From the NCBI RefSeq assembly GCF_000247815.1, contig NC_021674.1, positions 75,906,059 through 75,970,058 of the forward strand: a DNA stretch of 64,000 nt, in the 5' to 3' direction. The translations under genes and the position numbers were made by a program. The notes under the pieces were generated by a model. It saw only the letters and a program-made list of their open reading frames with translations, searched no databases and was not told the origin of the DNA. This DNA comes from Ficedula albicollis. Taxonomy: Eukaryota; Chordata; Aves; Passeriformes; Muscicapidae. The number at the start of each line of letters is the position of its first letter. Position 1 is the stretch's first letter. Positions 12,141 through 25,325 of the stretch are shown here, one piece after another.

Positions 12141-13195
12141 GGGTTGGCTAACAGTTGTCTCCATCCCCCACTGCATGGAGGCTCCTACTTCTATCACTTC
12201 CCTTTTCCTTCTATCAGTCTTGCAGAGCTCAGGGTCAGCTGGCCCAGCTGTTTTGCTGGAAAGTACATCTGGATCCTCCTCATCTTTGAAGAATCTCTTT
12301 TAACTCCTGCCAAAGCTTGTTTTCTGTTGCTGGGTATCCAGTGTGCAACCACATTCTTAACTCCAGAACCAACAATTCCAGCTTTCCAGATAGTGATAAA
12401 TACAGATTAATCTCCTACAGAGAGATTAATCTTACAGAAGGCACAAACCCCTGCATTTTTCTTTCAGAGAAACTACATCACAGATTATGCACGTGGAATA
12501 TATTTAATTTTTGAACATCATTGATTAAGAGGGTGTTAAAAGGACACTTTCTGTATTACATTGATACCCTGAGTTATATGATTTATTTATATGAAAGGGC
12601 TTTGGTTACCAGACAAGCATTTATTATGAGGGTGTAAAAATAACTGAAATAAACAAAATCCTTTAAGTATATTCAATATTGCAAACTTAGTTTTGTATAG
12701 TGGGTATTCCAAAGAATTAATGGTTGATATATGGGCCAATTAGACAAAAAGAACCATTCAATTTACTTATAACAAATACATTTTATTCAAAATGCCCTTG
12801 AAAGCAACTATACACATCCTGAGTGTATAGTGTTCCTTCCTATGTACTCTTTAATCTTTGCCAATGAAATTAGTCTTTATTGATTTTCTTGCTCACTAAC
12901 AAAAATGTCAAAATAGAAGAGATAAATGAAAATAGTACTGACCTCAGTTCCTTAGTTTTGTACTTTTTGTTCCTCTTTACATACGTGCCAACTTTATTCA
13001 TAAAGTCACTTTTTGTGCCTTTTTTCAGATATTCCAGTCTGTCTAACACAGTATTTAAGAACATCAGGGTCTCACTACAGTTTTTAGTATACCTGCTGAG
13101 GCTTACGTTCGTTAGTTTAATGCATTTTAATACTCCACAGAGCAGTGTGGAACTATCCCGCAAATTTTAGGTTCATCTGCATTACATGTAACCTG
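12141..13195. other. intergenic, nothing certain
   Basis: The first about 200 bp (12141-12340) are GC-richer than the surroundings and may be more of the CR1 ORF1 5' side, but I could not align them. The rest is AT-rich with no gene. Confidence 0.45.
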
Positions 13196-13199
13196 GACC

Positions 13200-13432
13200 C
13201 AGATCACTTGGCCCGATTGAAGCCCACGATATTCCTATCAGCCCACCCCTCAAGCTTGTCCAGGTCCCCCTGGATGGCATCCTATCCTTCAGGCATCTCA
13301 GCAGTTCCACACAGCTTGGTGTCAACTGCAGACTTGCTGAGGGTGTACTCCATTCCATTGTCTGTGCCACTGATGAAGACTTTTGATAGCACTGGCCCCA
13401 GAATGGACCCCTGAGGGACACCACTTGTCACC
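13200..13432 (-). pseudogene. CR1 LINE reverse-transcriptase remnant
   Basis: On the minus strand, reading leftward from about 13,425, the frame gives [18 protein letters not shown], then [20 protein letters not shown] and AIQGDLDKLEGWADRNIVGF. These are the RT motifs VPQGSxLGPxLF and FADDTKL and the following helix of CR1 ORF2. The catalytic FADD is SAVD here, and in-frame stops follow GTAEMPEG and NRAK, so it is inactive. It is only about 230 bp long. Confidence 0.85.
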
Positions 13433-14610
13433 AACGTTCATCAGGACATGGAGACATTGACCACTTTGCATTATTCTTGTATTTTGTCATGTCCCAATGT
13501 TGGGACTCAAACTCTTTCATTTGCTGACAACTCTTTTTTAATTGCACTGTCGAAGGGACAAAAAACCAAAAAATCCCCCACCAAAAATGAAACAAACTCC
13601 ATTCTTACTTGCCTTAAGTTTTTCTTAAAAAAATCTGTCCTTTACTTCAGTTGCACTGTTTTGTTTGCTCACAAATCTGTGAGTTTTAGAGATAAAATAT
13701 TCAAGGAAGTTTATAAGATCTTTCAATACAGTCTCTTCAGAACACATCCTCTCTTTTGTAACTTTTTAGCAATTATAGATTGGTCTAGGTTTGTCTGTTT
13801 GTTTGTTTTTCAAAATTAAGAGTATTCTCTACTGATCAAGAAACACATGAAATTACTTTAGGTTTTTCTTGTAAGTCATACATCTATTCATTAGATAAGA
13901 AGAAGAAGTATCTTGTAAAATACTCTTGAATTACTTCATTTTTATTAGAATTATTAATTTGTGCAAAATTAGCTTGGAGTGCCCAAGTTTGATAATGTAG
14001 AAAGATGTGCAGATAACAATAGGAAAAATATGTGCGATTATACTACAAATCTTAATCCTGTAATTGAAAATTCTTCTAACTTTTGGCCACCTAAACACAC
14101 ATACACAGAAAAATAGGCAAAAAAGAGCAATTAAATGACTGAACATAAGTGAAAAAAGTCTTAATTGCTTACCTACTATGTAATTAGGATGACATTGAAG
14201 GGGATCAGAGCTCTCTAGAGAACAATAATGTAGCCAACTATACACAAACACATACACATATCCGCAAATATGCGTACTTACCCTAAAGTCCTGCATATAC
14301 ATACATCTGGAAAAAATTAGGTCCTGCTACTTTTCCACAAGAGTGTAGCAATAAGTCTAGGTCGTCTCCAGAACTGCTACAACAAACAACATTCAAGTTG
14401 CTCTTTAAATAGTTTCTCCTTCATGTACTACATTTTTGCCAACATTGTATCAAAGACAGAAACTTTGTACTTAAAGTACTTACCTAAATTCACAGAAAAA
14501 TAGCTAAGCACCTTCAAAAAGAAGCCCCAGGAACTTCCACATCCAGTCTCAAGTCTGTTCCACTTGTTATGGTATTAAGACAACTTAGAATTTAACAAGC
14601 TATGCTCTAT
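13433..14610. other. intergenic, nothing recognised
   Basis: AT-rich. A 123-codon frame on each strand (13448-13819 +, 13931-14302 -) shows no family resemblance and is probably chance. Confidence 0.55.
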
Positions 14611-14990
14611 AGACTCACAGAATCACAGGATGGTTGGGGTTGGAAGGTACCACAGTCATCTGCTCCAGCCTGCCTGCCCAAGCAGGGTCATCCTAGAGCA
14701 CATGGCACAGCATTTTGCCCAGATGGTTCTTGAATATCCCCAGTGAAGGAGACTCCATAACCTCTCTGAGCCACCTGTTCCAGTGTTCAGTCATCTGCAC
14801 AGTAGAGAAGTTCTTCCTCATATTCAGATGGAATTCCCTGTGCACCAGTTTCTGCCCACTGGCTGGTTGTCCACTGGCCAGCAAGCCTTTCTCTGCAGAG
14901 CTGCTTTCCAGCAGGTCAGCCCCCAGCCTGTGCTGATGCCAGGGCTACTCATCCCTAGGTGCAGGACTCTATTATTTTCTACAGATTACC
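14611..14990 (-). mobile_element. CR1 LINE 3' fragment (antisense)
   Basis: The left end, GACTCACAGAATCACAGGAT then GGTTGGGGTTGGAAGGTACC, is the reverse complement of the avian CR1 3' terminus. On the minus strand the end-of-ORF2 peptide LVHREFHLNMRKNF, EHWNRWLREVMESPSLGIFK is readable (family REFHLNMRKNFFTV, EHWNRLPREVVESPSLEIFK). The 5' side is truncated near 14,990, as is usual for CR1. Confidence 0.9.
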
Positions 14991-17900
14991 TAGTCTGGAT
15001 TTGCAGGACTGTGTCACACACATGTGCTACTGAGATTCAAGAATGAAATCTCAAACTGGATTTGAATATTTCCCCTTAGTACACAATTTGCATCCGGTTT
15101 TTTCCTTCATGCTGTTCATTATGATTAAAAAAAAAACAAAAACAAACATAGACTTTGACAGACTAAAGGTGGTTATTTGTTTGTAAGTGTTGAAGCACTT
15201 GAAACAGGTAACATCCCAATACACATTAAAAGATTTATTTATTTTACTTTCCAGTATATTTGATTTTCAAGCCCACCACAAGTAGCCAGGACGGAAGAGT
15301 TAGAAAAAAAAGGCACTTGAATATCAAAAAGAGTAACTGTGGCAAGTATAAAGCCTTAAGATTTCTTAAGTCATACCATCAAAACTATTTCTAAAAAATA
15401 ACTGGAAAAGCATAAGATGAAAATATCAGAAAGCTTAGATTTCAATATGTAAAACAGAATCTCCATTACACTCAGTTTTCAAAAAGCAGTGGAAAAACAG
15501 TAAGTCCACTCAATGATTTCCAGAAATAAAACATCTAACAGTCACTTTCATTAATAAAAAGTGGTAAGAAGCTTCAGTCACATAACTGGCACAATCAGAA
15601 AAAAGATATTGCAAGAAAAGAAATTTATAAGTATGTAAGAGTGCTTTTTTCCTTGGAAAATTAATTTCAACATATATCATACAAAATATACCGTAAATGC
15701 CTGTGATACTGTAAAAGGAATATTTATTTAAGTGTTCTTTAGATTAAAATCCTAGAAAATTTTAAGAATCTGGAATATGAACACATCTTGCATGTGGAAT
15801 TTTATTACTCTATAAAATCTGCACATGCATGCATCAGTGAATCCAATTTAAATAAACACATTTTTCTACTTATTTTTTCAGGGCTACATTGTAGGTAGTG
15901 CCTGCCTATTTACCTGTATAATTACAGTACTCCCGAACTCTGAACCATTAACCACAATGTAAAACATAGCAATACAAAATAACGCTCAACACAAAATCTT
16001 TGGATCTGCTAACATCTATTTCTGTGTGTGTGGAGTCTCATTCTCTTTGATGAATCACGACTGGTACGTGAATTTCCATTCTAGACGACTGTTAAATTTC
16101 TCGACAAGGTTATCAGATTGGGGCATTTAAATTCAGCCAAAGCAGCAGATGTTTTGTGTTAGTTCAGTGGCTATTCATGAGCACATATAACAGGTACCAG
16201 AGGAGTTGTTATCGAAGATGATTCTATTAAAGTACTACTACCAACTGTCAACTTTTTACTATTTATCACTTCATGTTTGTAGATATATTCCAGTATTTTT
16301 TCTTTTCCTAGATTAAGAAAATTGATGACATGGAGAAAACATAAAATGACATAATTTTAGCTAAAATTTCTAAAGATTTTTAAAGCAATAAGAAAGAAAC
16401 TTGATGCTTTTTAAAAGCTCGGAAAATGTCTACCTGGCAATAATTGCTGGTTTTTTTGCTATTGATTAAGAGATAATTGAGGAAAAGGAATGGATTATTT
16501 GGGGCCAGGAAAGTGAATAATTCATTACAAAATAATAAAATATTCACTTTAGAAAAGAAAACAGTGACTACTGTAGACCATAAAATAATAGAGATATGAA
16601 GAGCAGCGGACTCTAAGGAAATAGGAATGCAGGGCATGTGGTTCAGTTTTCTAGGGTAAGAGTAGAAAGAAACATCAGTAATAGCTTTCCATCAGAAGCT
16701 CTTACTCCTAAAAGCCTGGCACCTGACCTGATTCTTCAGGATATGGATCAGGTTTCTATGAATAAGAAATAATGAGTATATTTAAATTAGTTTAAATGAA
16801 AGAAACACCATATCTTTACTAAGACACCAAGCTTGGCAGCATTTTTTGTAGACTCTGAGAGAACAAAAAGCTCCTTGAACCAAAGACTATTGTTCCTTTT
16901 TACATGGTTTTCTGAAAAAAAATGAGCTGCTTTGCTCAGCTCCTCTTGATCACTTCCAGTAACCAATTCCATCTAAGTCCAATACATGGGAAAAGGTCTC
17001 AAAGATTTAACATTCCTACAAACTTTTTGAAAGCAGACAGCTGTATTGGGTGTCTGCTAGCTAAAAGAAAATGCAACATGAATGCAACTTTTACTTAGTA
17101 GTGCAAAACTCCTCAGTAAAAGGCCCCCCTTTCAAATAGATTCTCTCTTGTTTAATACAGGGTAAGTTTATATTGCAGCCTGAGTATTACTCAAGTAAAA
17201 TATCAACTCACAAATCCAAACCCATAGGCAATATGGATTGATTTAGTCTTACAGGTCTATTTCATAAACCAAAATTCTCTAATTCAAAGCATAAAACTAA
17301 CCAATATGCTGCTCATTCCACTCTCTCCATCTCTTTGGCATGCAGCCCATGACTCCTTCTTCTTCTCCCTTGCACTAAGAATCTGGCATTCCTGCCTGGA
17401 GTGTGGCTCAGTACCCACTGTCTCCCCCAATCATCCCTCTCAGACTATTGAACAACCTGGTAGTTAAAACGTGCTACATGAAAACACAGATGTGATCACA
17501 CTTAGGGATTTCTGCAGATCTTAGTGCTGCCCATCTGCACTGAGAGCATACCAAGTACCTCTCCCAAAACATATCAGACACCTCCAAAGATGAAGGCAGC
17601 ATTTCAGTGCCACTCTTTTTAACACTAGATTTTAACAGACATTGAGGAGAAGCAAGAGTGCAGTGGTCACACCAGGTAGCTAAATGTAAAAACCTACAAT
17701 TAAGGGGAAATTAAGATCATAGTAGCATATATGTGCTGTGTTTAAGGGATTTGCTGCTTTAGGCAACTCTAAGAGCATTGATTTCCTGCGCCATTTTCTA
17801 GAATTCATGCACTAAACTTCCACAAATCTCATTTTAATAATCAAGAAAGGTAATCTAATTCTCACTACTCTTGATCATCAAGAATCAGGGACATAAACAA

Positions 17901-18084
17901 TGTTCAAAAATGGTATGGAATTGAAGTATCTTATACATCTTCTATTTTTTCTAACATTCTGCCAAAAAATGCTGCAAATAACTAGGGAAATGTGCAATGT
18001 GTAAGGAAATGTGCACTTTGCTACTATGCCACACAGTTTTCTTTGCATTTAGATCAGATTTTAGGTATAGCTTTAAAAACATGT
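14991..18084. other. intergenic, nothing recognised
   Basis: AT-rich single-copy sequence with scattered short open frames of no recognised family. Confidence 0.6.
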
Positions 18085-18150
18085 AAATGGGATCAGACCA
18101 AAAGTCCAGCTGGCTCGGTATCCAGTGTAGGTTGAAAGCAGGAGTTGGAG
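18085..18150. mobile_element. old CR1-like fragment
   Basis: ATGGGATCAGACCAAAAGTC followed by CAGCTGGCTCGGTATCCAGT resembles the gatcagaccaaaggtccatctagcccagtatcc block seen in old sauropsid CR1 3' regions. Only about 65 bp, orientation not certain. Confidence 0.45.
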
Positions 18151-21100
18151 AAGACTGTTAGTAACAAGACATGGATCATATCACTTCTGTTATTACTGTA
18201 ACTTAACAAAGCAGAATTTAAATGGGAAAAAATCTCGTATCAGACTGCTGTATGATACTGAGCCTCCCACGACAATTTACTTGGCTTTATTAAGTATCTT
18301 TACAGTTGAGTTGGAATGAGAGAAAGTTCATAAACCGTGTTAACACTGGTAAAATAGAATACTGCTTTGTCTTGTTAATAATATTTTGAGAAGCATCAAT
18401 ATTTTGAACCTCAGGTTTCAAAAATCTACTCTTCAAAGTGAATATGGAGAGAGACTCCAATTTGTATTTGCAACAGTGTACTTGGAAGACATGCCAAATA
18501 TTCGTTCAGATCAAGGTATGTCTCAAAGCAGAAGTAGACAGCAGTATTGCATCAGCACAAAGCTGTGCTCAATTTAGCTGCAGTGTTAAGATGAACAATA
18601 CATCAACTCAGAAAAAAACAATATGCTAGATATTATTTTTGAGATCCTAGCCAGAGTACCTGCACTTCAAATATAACACAATCAGCTCGATTGACCCTCA
18701 GTTTAAGGTCAGGAAAAACCTTGTGGGTTAATTATCATACTGTTTATTTATAATGGATAGGTGGCTTTCATGTAGTTGTGATTATCTCATATATTTAGCT
18801 GATTTCTTGCTAATAATAGCCCGCTCTAAGAAGTATTAATATACAGTATTGATTTCAAAAAGATTAAACCACTGTGCTAATATACAAGAGATTATTCAAT
18901 TAGTAAAGATGACTAGCAATAATTAATCTAAAAATGCTCCCTGCTCTACAGTGAATATCTAAAATATAACTTAGCTAAATACATAAAATCAAAATCAAAA
19001 TATGCAAAAGAAGTAAAAAATGGGGATTCTAAAATTTCAAGGACAATAAAAAATTTCCAGAAAATAAAGGTTCAGAAAACGTAACCTCAAAGTATCTCAA
19101 ACTGCTGTTACTAAACAATCAGCTGTTATTTTTAAAAAACTCGAACATAAGTCCATTTTGAATTAAATTGCCAGATTTTCAGTGTAAGTTCTCCAACACA
19201 TTCTGTTCCACAAACCTGGCAAATTTTTGTAGTCCACCTGCTTTACTGAGCAGTGCTCTGCTCAGGTGTTCTCTATTGGTAAATACCCAAAAAGTTGAAT
19301 GACAGTCAAACAGTGACATTCATTCTCTTTATCAAGTTTCTCAGTGAGTTTCCTGTTGGCTTACTTGTTAATTGTTTCTGCACTATTTATGATATCATAC
19401 TTTCCATGAAAAAATTAAAATCCAGCTTATATAGGCTCCAGACAAAATCTAAACTATTTTCCTCATTTCAACCAACAATATTATCTCTGGTGTTCACCAT
19501 GCCAAACAAACAAACAAAAAATCTCTTTTCCTTTTATTAATGTAGGAAAAATTTATTCTCAAATATTTGTCTATTCAAATTTCTGCCTCAATGAGCAGCT
19601 GTCCATCACACTGGAATAAAACTGTAAATTTTCACCGCTATTGCAAATGATCATTTCTTAGGGCTTGTTTGGTTTTTTTACTAAGAACCATGTTTGTTCA
19701 TGCACCAAGACAAGTCACTACACAAGAACTTTTCCCATTAAAGTGCAAGGGTTAGCCGTATGTGCACAGAGTGGTGGGGGCTGCTTATAATTCATCCCTT
19801 GGTGAAACACAAATACCATTCATTCAATGCACCTCTGAAAACCTGGGAGTTTTTCTCCCCCAAAGAAACAGTGATGAGAGGTCCATAGACTCAGTTCTTC
19901 CTCTAAGATGGGCATTCACAATCTCCTGGAATGTTGAGCTTGAATTTGTACTCAGTGTTGAAGTGGGAGAGGTTAATTTTCTAATTTAGTCCACAAAGGA
20001 TAGCCATATACTGAAAACTAGATCAGTCTGAGCAGGTGACAAACTACAATATCTGGAGTGTTGATTTACTGGATAAGGTTGACTAAAAGCATCTAGCTCT
20101 AAATGCAATTACAGCACAATTTTACAGCTTGGACCAATCTACTTGAAATTATTAGGCCTAATCTGTTATATGACACCATTGCATAATTTTCATTTTTCAA
20201 ATAGAGTGGCTTCCTTATTTTGGTAACTATCGTTAAATCTATTAGAATATGCAACATGCAATTAGGCATGATTCATTACTTATGCCCAGTACTTAATTTG
20301 AGACACATTTTCCAATACCATTTTCATGATAGTGTATTTTCATTTCTCTAGTTTTGGCTTGCTGTGGGACAGCTGTCAATTTGTTCTCATTGCTCTCCAC
20401 TTTCATTGCTCCGAGCTTAAATGTCATGTGTCAGACTGACAACAAGGAAAGTTTAATGTACTTCTAAGTCTTAAAGGCATACCCGGCAAATTACAACACA
20501 AAACTCTCATCAGGAAACCTGAGAAATCTCTTAAAAATCTATGTGTTTCCTTTCAGTTTCTGCGTGTGTATTTACTAAAAAATAGTGGAGACAGAATAAA
20601 ATTTAAGACATTTTACAAAGTGGAAAACTACTTTGGACAGACAAACTTCTGTCCTGGCAGGAAGAAATTTCCCTCTGGAGATTTCAGGTCTAGTCATCAA
20701 ACATCATCCTCACCCTTCTATCTTGTATAACCTTTCTCTGCCAAAAGGATAATGCAACTTCTATTCACATCTGGAGACAGGATCATCACAGTAGCATTAT
20801 TTGCAGTTATCATATAGACTGAGAAGGTTAGATACCAGATAGAGGAACAAAACTCTTCTGTTTTTTATCCATGACTGACAGACACTGTAGAATAGCTCCT
20901 TTGTACAGTCATGTTAAAGTTTGTTATTATGCACTCTTCAGCCAGAATGTCTGTTTCAGCTATATTTATTTAAAGTTGTTGCTGTCAAAACAAAGATTAC
21001 ATCATTTTACACCCATGTTTTACAAATTAGGTGTCCAGGACATCTGCAAAATGAAGGGTAAGCTCATTTACTTTGGCAAAGGCATTGATATCAACTAATA

Positions 21101-24100
21101 AAAACAGTATCTGTATTCAGTGCTCTTAGTGTACTGGCTAACAGCTCATATTTGGACAACATGTACTGATTTCTAATTACATTTTTTAAAGCATTTGTTT
21201 TTACTGGTTACTGTTATGTTTCAGAATGCCTTTAAAGGGAAAGGTCATCCTTTCTTCACTAATCACTTTTTCTGAGGGAAAATACCAACACCACAAACCC
21301 CGCAAGTTTAATAGGAAATAGTTCTAAATATTTTTTTTAGTATAGGTAGCTAAAACATACTTTTACCACACAGTTCAGACAGCCCTATCCCACATACTGA
21401 AATAAGTAACATGGTTAATGAAATCTAAATGGGCGAAGAAAAGCTTTAGGGCTATATAATGGTGTTCCTACCAAGCTCTAAGAAACAGAGCAATGGGAAA
21501 TCATACTAAATGTGTGCAAAACATGAACACGAAAACATGACCTAAAATAAATAAAAGGCAAAATAAAACTAAAGAACACAATTTGAATTTGAAGGCTTCA
21601 ATGCAAAGCTCCTTCTAATAATTCATATTTTCACAAATTTCTCTTGCAAATCTTGAAATAGAGTTATAAAAAGATGTTTTATGTAAAAGATGTTTCACAG
21701 GTAGCATATTAAATGACCTCTTCTGCAAAGTGTTTATCACTTTAAAAATTAACTCTGAAACTGAGTACAAGCCAATAGTCATCTGAATTTTTTTTGTCAG
21801 GTCACGTCAAAGCAAAGGACACAAAGCACTGAGAAAAGGAAAAGGGAATATTTCTGAGATTGTGCAAGAATGGACAAAATGGTGTGGTGCTGGAAATCAC
21901 AGCTGAAGCTTATTGGCAATCCACTTTCTTGAATGATTTCTGTAACTCTCAAATTACACTGGTCAAAACTAGCTATTTTGCTTTTTATACACATCTTTGA
22001 AAATATGATTTACACTGAGTGTCTTTGTATGATATCCACATTTGCATCCACAGAAAACATCCATCTGCTTTCTAAACTTACAGCTTATGCACAAGTCAGG
22101 AAAAAGAGCTTTGTGGACTATCAAAGTGGGAGCCCAGCCTTTTGTCCCAATACTAGACAATGCAAGGTGAAGAATGGTAGCTGGACTCAGAGAACTGCAC
22201 CACTTTCAAATTAACTGCCTTCTTTCAAATACTGTCAACAAAAAATCCATGCAGAGGTGGTAAAGCAAATATTCTGGTTTAAAAAATTCTGCATCAAAAA
22301 GTTTGTGATATGTTTTAGCCAGAGCTTCCCTCTAAACTTCATACTGGACTGCACAGTTGTGCCTTCCATCTCCCCAAGTACACCTCCATATTTGATACTA
22401 CCAACACAGTACACCAAAATGCTGATATACAGCTGTATCACAACCACTCCCAGCTAAAGCTATTCCTTCTGGGGAAAAAAAACCAAACCCCTCAGTCTAC
22501 AGCTGGACTGACACAATCCTACATCTGGACCAACAGAGTCTGTTACTGTACCATGCACCAAAAAGAATTTATGTAGCAGAGAGACTAAAAGCTTTCTGAA
22601 TAATTTTGTTGGACCTAGGGTCTCTCTGACAAAGTATTATATTGGAGAAGCAAAGATAGTAAACAGACGGCACTGAACAGAAATATTTTGAGGATAAGTT
22701 CTGCTCTGCTTGTAGGTGGCCCCTTTATTTTTCAGTTTTCCTGCGCCCTAACCTGTCAACTTCCCAGAATTCAGATGAAATTCTACTGCAGAAAAGTTCT
22801 TAAGAGTTAAAAAGCCGATGTTACTAGGAATTAGAAGGGGGTCAGTTAAAATTATTAGCTTCACACACTTTTTGTATTCCTATTATCAGAAAGAGTCTAA
22901 ACCCTCTTTATTTTTCCTCACTAAAAGCACAGAAAAACCCCTTGTTTTCAACAATGATCTTGCAATCTAAATATTGCAAGAGACAAGAAAGGGGATACTA
23001 CAAGAAAACAATGAAGAAAATAATGTGATATGAAGATTTCAAGGACTGTTGTAAAAAAGAGAAACAAGAATTTTACGGAGGGATACCTTGGGAATAGCAA
23101 AAGCCTCATGAGCTTCAAAAAGAGCACGGGAAAAAGCTTAAAAAGAAAGGCTGAAAAATTAGCACACAAGAAATGAAAGAAAATTCAGGTTTAATGAGGA
23201 TATGAAGCAGTTCCTGGGATGAGAGTCGGTACAGAAAATATGTATTGATGATAACACAGAAGAAAAGCCACTTGGAAGCAGCAAGATGCTTTTGTACAGT
23301 ATTAAGATTCCTACTACTATTTTTTCCAGCCTACTACAGATACAGATAAGAACTGCAAAATTTTATGGATTTACATTTTACAGAAGATTGAATATTTGAA
23401 CTCACCCAGTATATTATGTTATTTCCACCTTGACTTTGCAAAAAAAGCCCAAACTGGCTTATACTATGAATATTTATCACTATTCTATTTTACATAATAT
23501 ATACGTAGGTTTATATATAGGTTGGAATTCTTAACAGTGAGTGAATTATATGGAATTTACAGACTAGAACGCGTATGTTCTACTTGTGAAATATTTCCTA
23601 GAGAGCAATAGTGAATATAAATTCATTTGAGATTTCTATCAGATATTCTGACTATTCTGAGTAGAATAGTCATTCTATTGGCATATATGTTTCAGTGGTG
23701 AAACAGATAAATTTGGAATTAAAAATATTATCAATAACCCTCTTTCCACTGTCAGTATATATTTTCTTTAGTCAACTTTCTTCTTTGTCAATCAAGTTAA
23801 AACAATGACTCAAAATGAAGACATCTTGGCATATGTAACAATTATTCCTACTATAATGTAGTACTCCCACTGGCTTTCATGGGAATTACACATATGAAAA
23901 GACTGCATTATTAGGCTAGATTAAGAGAAGACATTTAGAAATACTTAACTCATCATACCACTTCAGTACCTAATATTTATAATGGTACTTAAGCCTGGAG
24001 CAATATAAACAAAAGTACAAAATACAACTCCTGGAAATACACTATGGATGGATTTTTCTTAACATTTTTCAAAGAAATTTAACAGAGTTAAAACTATTTT

Positions 24101-24783
24101 ACTTGTTTTTTGATATATGAACAAATAAATAAATATGAATCAGATCACTCCAAAAGACTTGCAATATTCCTAAACCAGAGAAGTCACATGTCAGTAAGAG
24201 GACTGTAATAGGGTTACACTGCAAATATATGAACTAGATGTCTGTGTAACCATGTAAAGTTCCTTAAAATTTTTCTTGGTATCCCCATGTCTTTTTTAAC
24301 ATATTAAACCTGATCTTCTAGAAGCATAGCAATCATCTTTAACTCTTCAGACAGATGATTTCCATTTTGACTTCATAAGTGTTGTTCTCCTCCCACGCCA
24401 TGACAACACAAGGATAGTATGAACTATCTTCCTCTGACCCAGGAAAGATATTAGGCTCTCCCTTTCTCTGAGCTAAAATTGAATGGACCTCTACTTTACT
24501 CTAACAGACTGGGTAGACAACAACTGGCCCTTTCCCAGATGCATAGCTCAGATGTAGTCAATCTTTTAGGCTAGTTAGAATGGGATAACCTCCTAAACAT
24601 TTCCCTTTTTTTTTTTCTAACCTAAAACATACTGCTGCACAGCTAACCCTGGACTGTAATTTTTGATTGCTAGTAGCACCCTAGCACTTTTGTAAAAAAC
24701 TATTCTCACCCACCTGTAACAGTGCCTCAAATTCAGATTGTCCAAACTGACTGGAAAAGTTCAGATTTTAACTTCTAGCCACC
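18151..24783. other. intergenic gene-poor stretch, nothing recognised
   Basis: AT-rich, low repeat content. Short open frames (for example 21933-22214 + and 22235-22447 -) overlap on opposite strands and show no domain. Conserved non-coding elements could be present but cannot be detected without an alignment. Confidence 0.55.
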
Positions 24784-25325
24784 CATCTACTTTATAACAC
24801 AGGCACTGTTACAAAATTTTGACTCTGCAATAGTACCTCTCCAGCTTGAAACAATCCTCTGAGGATTCAACACTTCAGATATTCTTTACAGTTTGATAGT
24901 TCACATCTGGACACCACTAATCAGGTCAGTCACAGGTACTTATCTTATGAGACAAGGATATTGGAAACAATATCCATGAAGACTCCTGCTAGAAGCATAA
25001 ATCCTTGAATTAAAACCCTGTTAAAACACATGACTTTATAACAAAGGCACTGTTACAAAATTTTGACTCTGCAATACATCTACTTTATAACACAGGCACT
25101 GTTACAAAATTTTGACTCTGCAATAGTACCTCTCCAGCTTGAAACAATCCTCTGAGGATTCAACACTTCAGATATTCTTTACAGTTTGATAGTTCACATC
25201 TGGACACCACTAATCAGGTCAGTCACAGGTACTTATCTTATGAGACAAGGATATTGGAAACAATATCCATGAAGACTCCTGCTAGAAGCATAAATCCTTG
25301 AATTAAAAACCTGTTAAAACACATG
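24784..25325. repeat. A-B-A'-A-B local duplication (third instance)
   Basis: A 24784-24831, B 24832-25032, A' 25033-25075 (CACAGG reads CAAAGG), A 25078-25124, B 25125-25325. The two 201-bp B copies differ at one position that I can see (aaaaccctg versus aaaaacctg). Same layout as at 5088 and 8629, with different sequence. Confidence 0.86.

Noticed and set aside
14693..14884. 63-codon minus-strand frame (LVHREFHLNMRKNF)
   Set aside because: It is the decayed end of CR1 ORF2, annotated as part of the CR1 fragment and not as a gene.
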